The notes beneath the pieces are model-generated. The model was not told where the DNA came from and made no database searches. It saw only the letters and a list, made by a program, of their open reading frames with translations. From assembly GCA_958295895.1 (NCBI GenBank), contig CATQHI010000003.1, forward strand, positions 372,001 through 436,000: a DNA stretch of 64,000 bases. Reading direction: 5' to 3'. Source of the DNA: Saprospiraceae bacterium (lineage in GTDB: Bacteria > Bacteroidota > Bacteroidia > Chitinophagales > Saprospiraceae). This document shows positions 62,900 to 64,000 of the stretch, one piece after another (within the stretch, counting starts at the first letter, position 1; every line of letters starts with the position of its first letter). The translations under genes and the position numbers were made by a program.

Positions 62900-64000
62900 C
62901 CTTTTTCAATAAGGGCGGCGGTGGCGGCGGAATGTTAGGCCGAAGTGCCCCACCTTCCTCCCGAAATTCTCGTTTAAACTGCGGGGCGGTCCAGAGATCG
63001 ACTTGGTACTTCTGCTTGCCGTAGTTGACCGCACCAGGCATCAACTTCGACAGCTGATAGTGCACAAATGTGCCGGCCGGATAGCTAGCTACTTGGTCGG
63101 CAGGCATTGCTCGACCGTTCACCCACATACCGTATGCTGTCGATCCGGTCCACTCCATCAATTGTGCGTCGGAGGGAGCCCGGGGCTCTACCTGCGTAAG
63201 ATCGATTGGTGGCGGTGCGACGGTATCGACTATTCCCAGCGGCGAGGTTACCGGAGGCGGCGGAAGGGCAGGGCCCTCATCTCTCCGTAGTTCACGCCAG
63301 GCCTGCGCCTCGGTATAAATATCTACACGGGTCACTTCTCCAGGCTCGGGACTGACGTAGTAATGAGCAAATTCTCTGCCATTGTACCCGGAGAGTTGGT
63401 CAGCATTCATTCTTTGTCGGTTGACGTAGACTTGGTACTTAGGAGATTGCCACTCCGTCATACTAGTCTCCGGTGGTACGCAAAGGGTGAATGAATAACC
63501 GCCCTCACCGTCGCCGGTCAAACTGAATGCATCCTTTATATCCGGTGCGCTCAGGGAAGTCGCGTAGTATGGCGGTTGCTTCGATGTGCGCGGCACGGTA
63601 GTATCTTCTACCTGGTCAGTATTTACAACGGAATCGGTTTGGCCTGTGTGCTGCGCGTACACTTTACCCCCCATAGCTAAGATGGTTAGGGCTACGCCGC
63701 AGATGAGTAGTAGACAGCGGGCCAGGACACGGCGCAGTGGTGGAGCTTGAGTGGACATCATGATAAACCTCTTTTTAGTCAGGTGGAAGGAAGAGCCGCT
63801 TACCAGGGTATAGTCCTCCGACTGTAGCTGCAGCTGGTGAAAAAGCTCCCGTTGGTAAGCGTACGGATCAAATCCGGCGCGCATGACGCTGCGGTCGGCT
63901 AGTAATTCGTGGTTGTTCTTGATCGCCCGCTCGTACAGCCAGATTAGAGGATTAAACCACCACGCAATTTTTAGTACCGCAATTAGCAAGCGATCAATGG
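62814..64000 (-). CDS. M56/BlaR1-like regulatory membrane protein, 5' end beyond the window
   Basis: The C-terminal part of an M56-family protein; the frame is still open at the window edge. The visible part starts with IDRLLIAVLKIAWWFNPLIWLYERAIKNNHELLADR in segments, which follows the missing HExxH zinc motif and contains its distal Glu/Asp (NHELLAD). One further membrane helix is near LARCLLLICGVALTILAMGG. The rest is a periplasmic domain with two repeats (YQVYVNRQRMNADQLSGY ... and YGMWVNGRAMPADQVASY) and a Pro-rich end. M56 proteins are often encoded with BlaI-type repressors, which would lie outside. The last 86 bases overlap ggt; a one-base error near 62910 would instead give a stop at the ggt end. 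Confidence 0.8.
   Translation of the reverse strand, partial: IDRLLIAVLKIAWWFNPLIWLYERAIKNNHELLADRSVMRAGFDPYAYQRELFHQLQLQSEDYTLVSGSSFHLTKKRFIMMSTQAPPLRRVLARCLLLICGVALTILAMGGKVYAQHTGQTDSVVNTDQVEDTTVPRTSKQPPYYATSLSAPDIKDAFSLTGDGEGGYSFTLCVPPETSMTEWQSPKYQVYVNRQRMNADQLSGYNGREFAHYYVSPEPGEVTRVDIYTEAQAWRELRRDEGPALPPPPVTSPLGIVDTVAPPPIDLTQVEPRAPSDAQLMEWTGSTAYGMWVNGRAMPADQVASYPAGTFVHYQLSKLMPGAVNYGKQKYQVDLWTAPQFKREFREEGGALRPNIPPPPPPLLKKVNTPPRHHPGFAHRPPPVGYRLPVPEWL

Overview
The window looks like a chromosomal segment of a GC-rich member of the Bacteroidota, probably a Lewinella/Saprospiraceae-like marine bacterium. This is an inference from gene content: succinate dehydrogenase with a b558-type SdhC, gliding-motility/type IX secretion C-terminal domains (CHU_C) paired with PorP/SprF, PorV/PorQ-like barrels, BshC, a CcmE/CcmF pair, and a repeated TAnnTTTG-like box upstream of genes, which matches the known Bacteroidota -7 element. 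I see no prophage, insertion sequence, CRISPR array or plasmid module. Nearly everything is chromosomal housekeeping with a few lineage-specific envelope genes.

Layout. 0-6 kb: thioredoxin, then sdhCAB and an exported GH13 glucan hydrolase. 6-10.4 kb (minus): TonB-like transducer, DoxX, DUF4421 and an M20D amidohydrolase in a likely operon, then a YkuK-type protein. 10.4-20.5 kb: an unusual double-AAA CbbX/SpoVK-like ATPase, a lipoprotein and membrane-anchored phosphodiesterase pair, bshC, fmt, a monoacylglycerol-lipase-like hydrolase, an unrecognised 507-residue helical protein, and tRNA-Ser. 20.6-32 kb: carB, a Uma2 protein, an L-type lectin, ccmE-ccmF, two tandem SSB-like genes, a small conserved Bacteroidota protein, rluF, trxB and folD. 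32-38 kb: a very large CHU_C adhesin and its PorP/SprF partner. 38-46 kb: KTSC protein, pyrF, tRNA-His, a PorV-like barrel, AI-2E-family permease, proline dehydrogenase, another barrel, mazG, bifunctional nuclease and fabD. 46-55 kb: DUF423, a 5'-nucleotidase split into two genes, dnaA, a cytochrome c lipoprotein, a second CHU_C protein coupled to an unknown membrane protein, and DUF177-rpmF. 55-64 kb: RidA, a UbiA prenyltransferase, a cluster of perfect hairpins, an S9 oligopeptidase, a lipoprotein, CtlX, gamma-glutamyltransferase and the C-terminal part of an M56/BlaR1-like protein cut by the window edge.

Sequence quality matters here. Many universally conserved genes in the first 35 kb (sdhA, sdhB, carB, ccmF, trxB, folD and the large CHU_C gene) are interrupted by single-base changes, mostly one extra base in G or C runs, and the protein continues perfectly in the next frame. 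I read these as base-calling or assembly errors rather than pseudogenes, and I annotate the whole genes across the breaks. From about 35.2 kb onward the reading frames are essentially clean.

The strongest candidates for follow-up are the 887-residue ATPase with duplicated beta-type N-terminal domains and duplicated AAA domains, the hairpin cluster at 56684-56783, the unknown 507-residue protein with a palindrome at its start, the tandem tail-less SSB-like genes, the CHU_C protein translationally coupled to an unknown membrane protein, and the consistent promoter motif, which implies leaderless transcripts for at least two genes.
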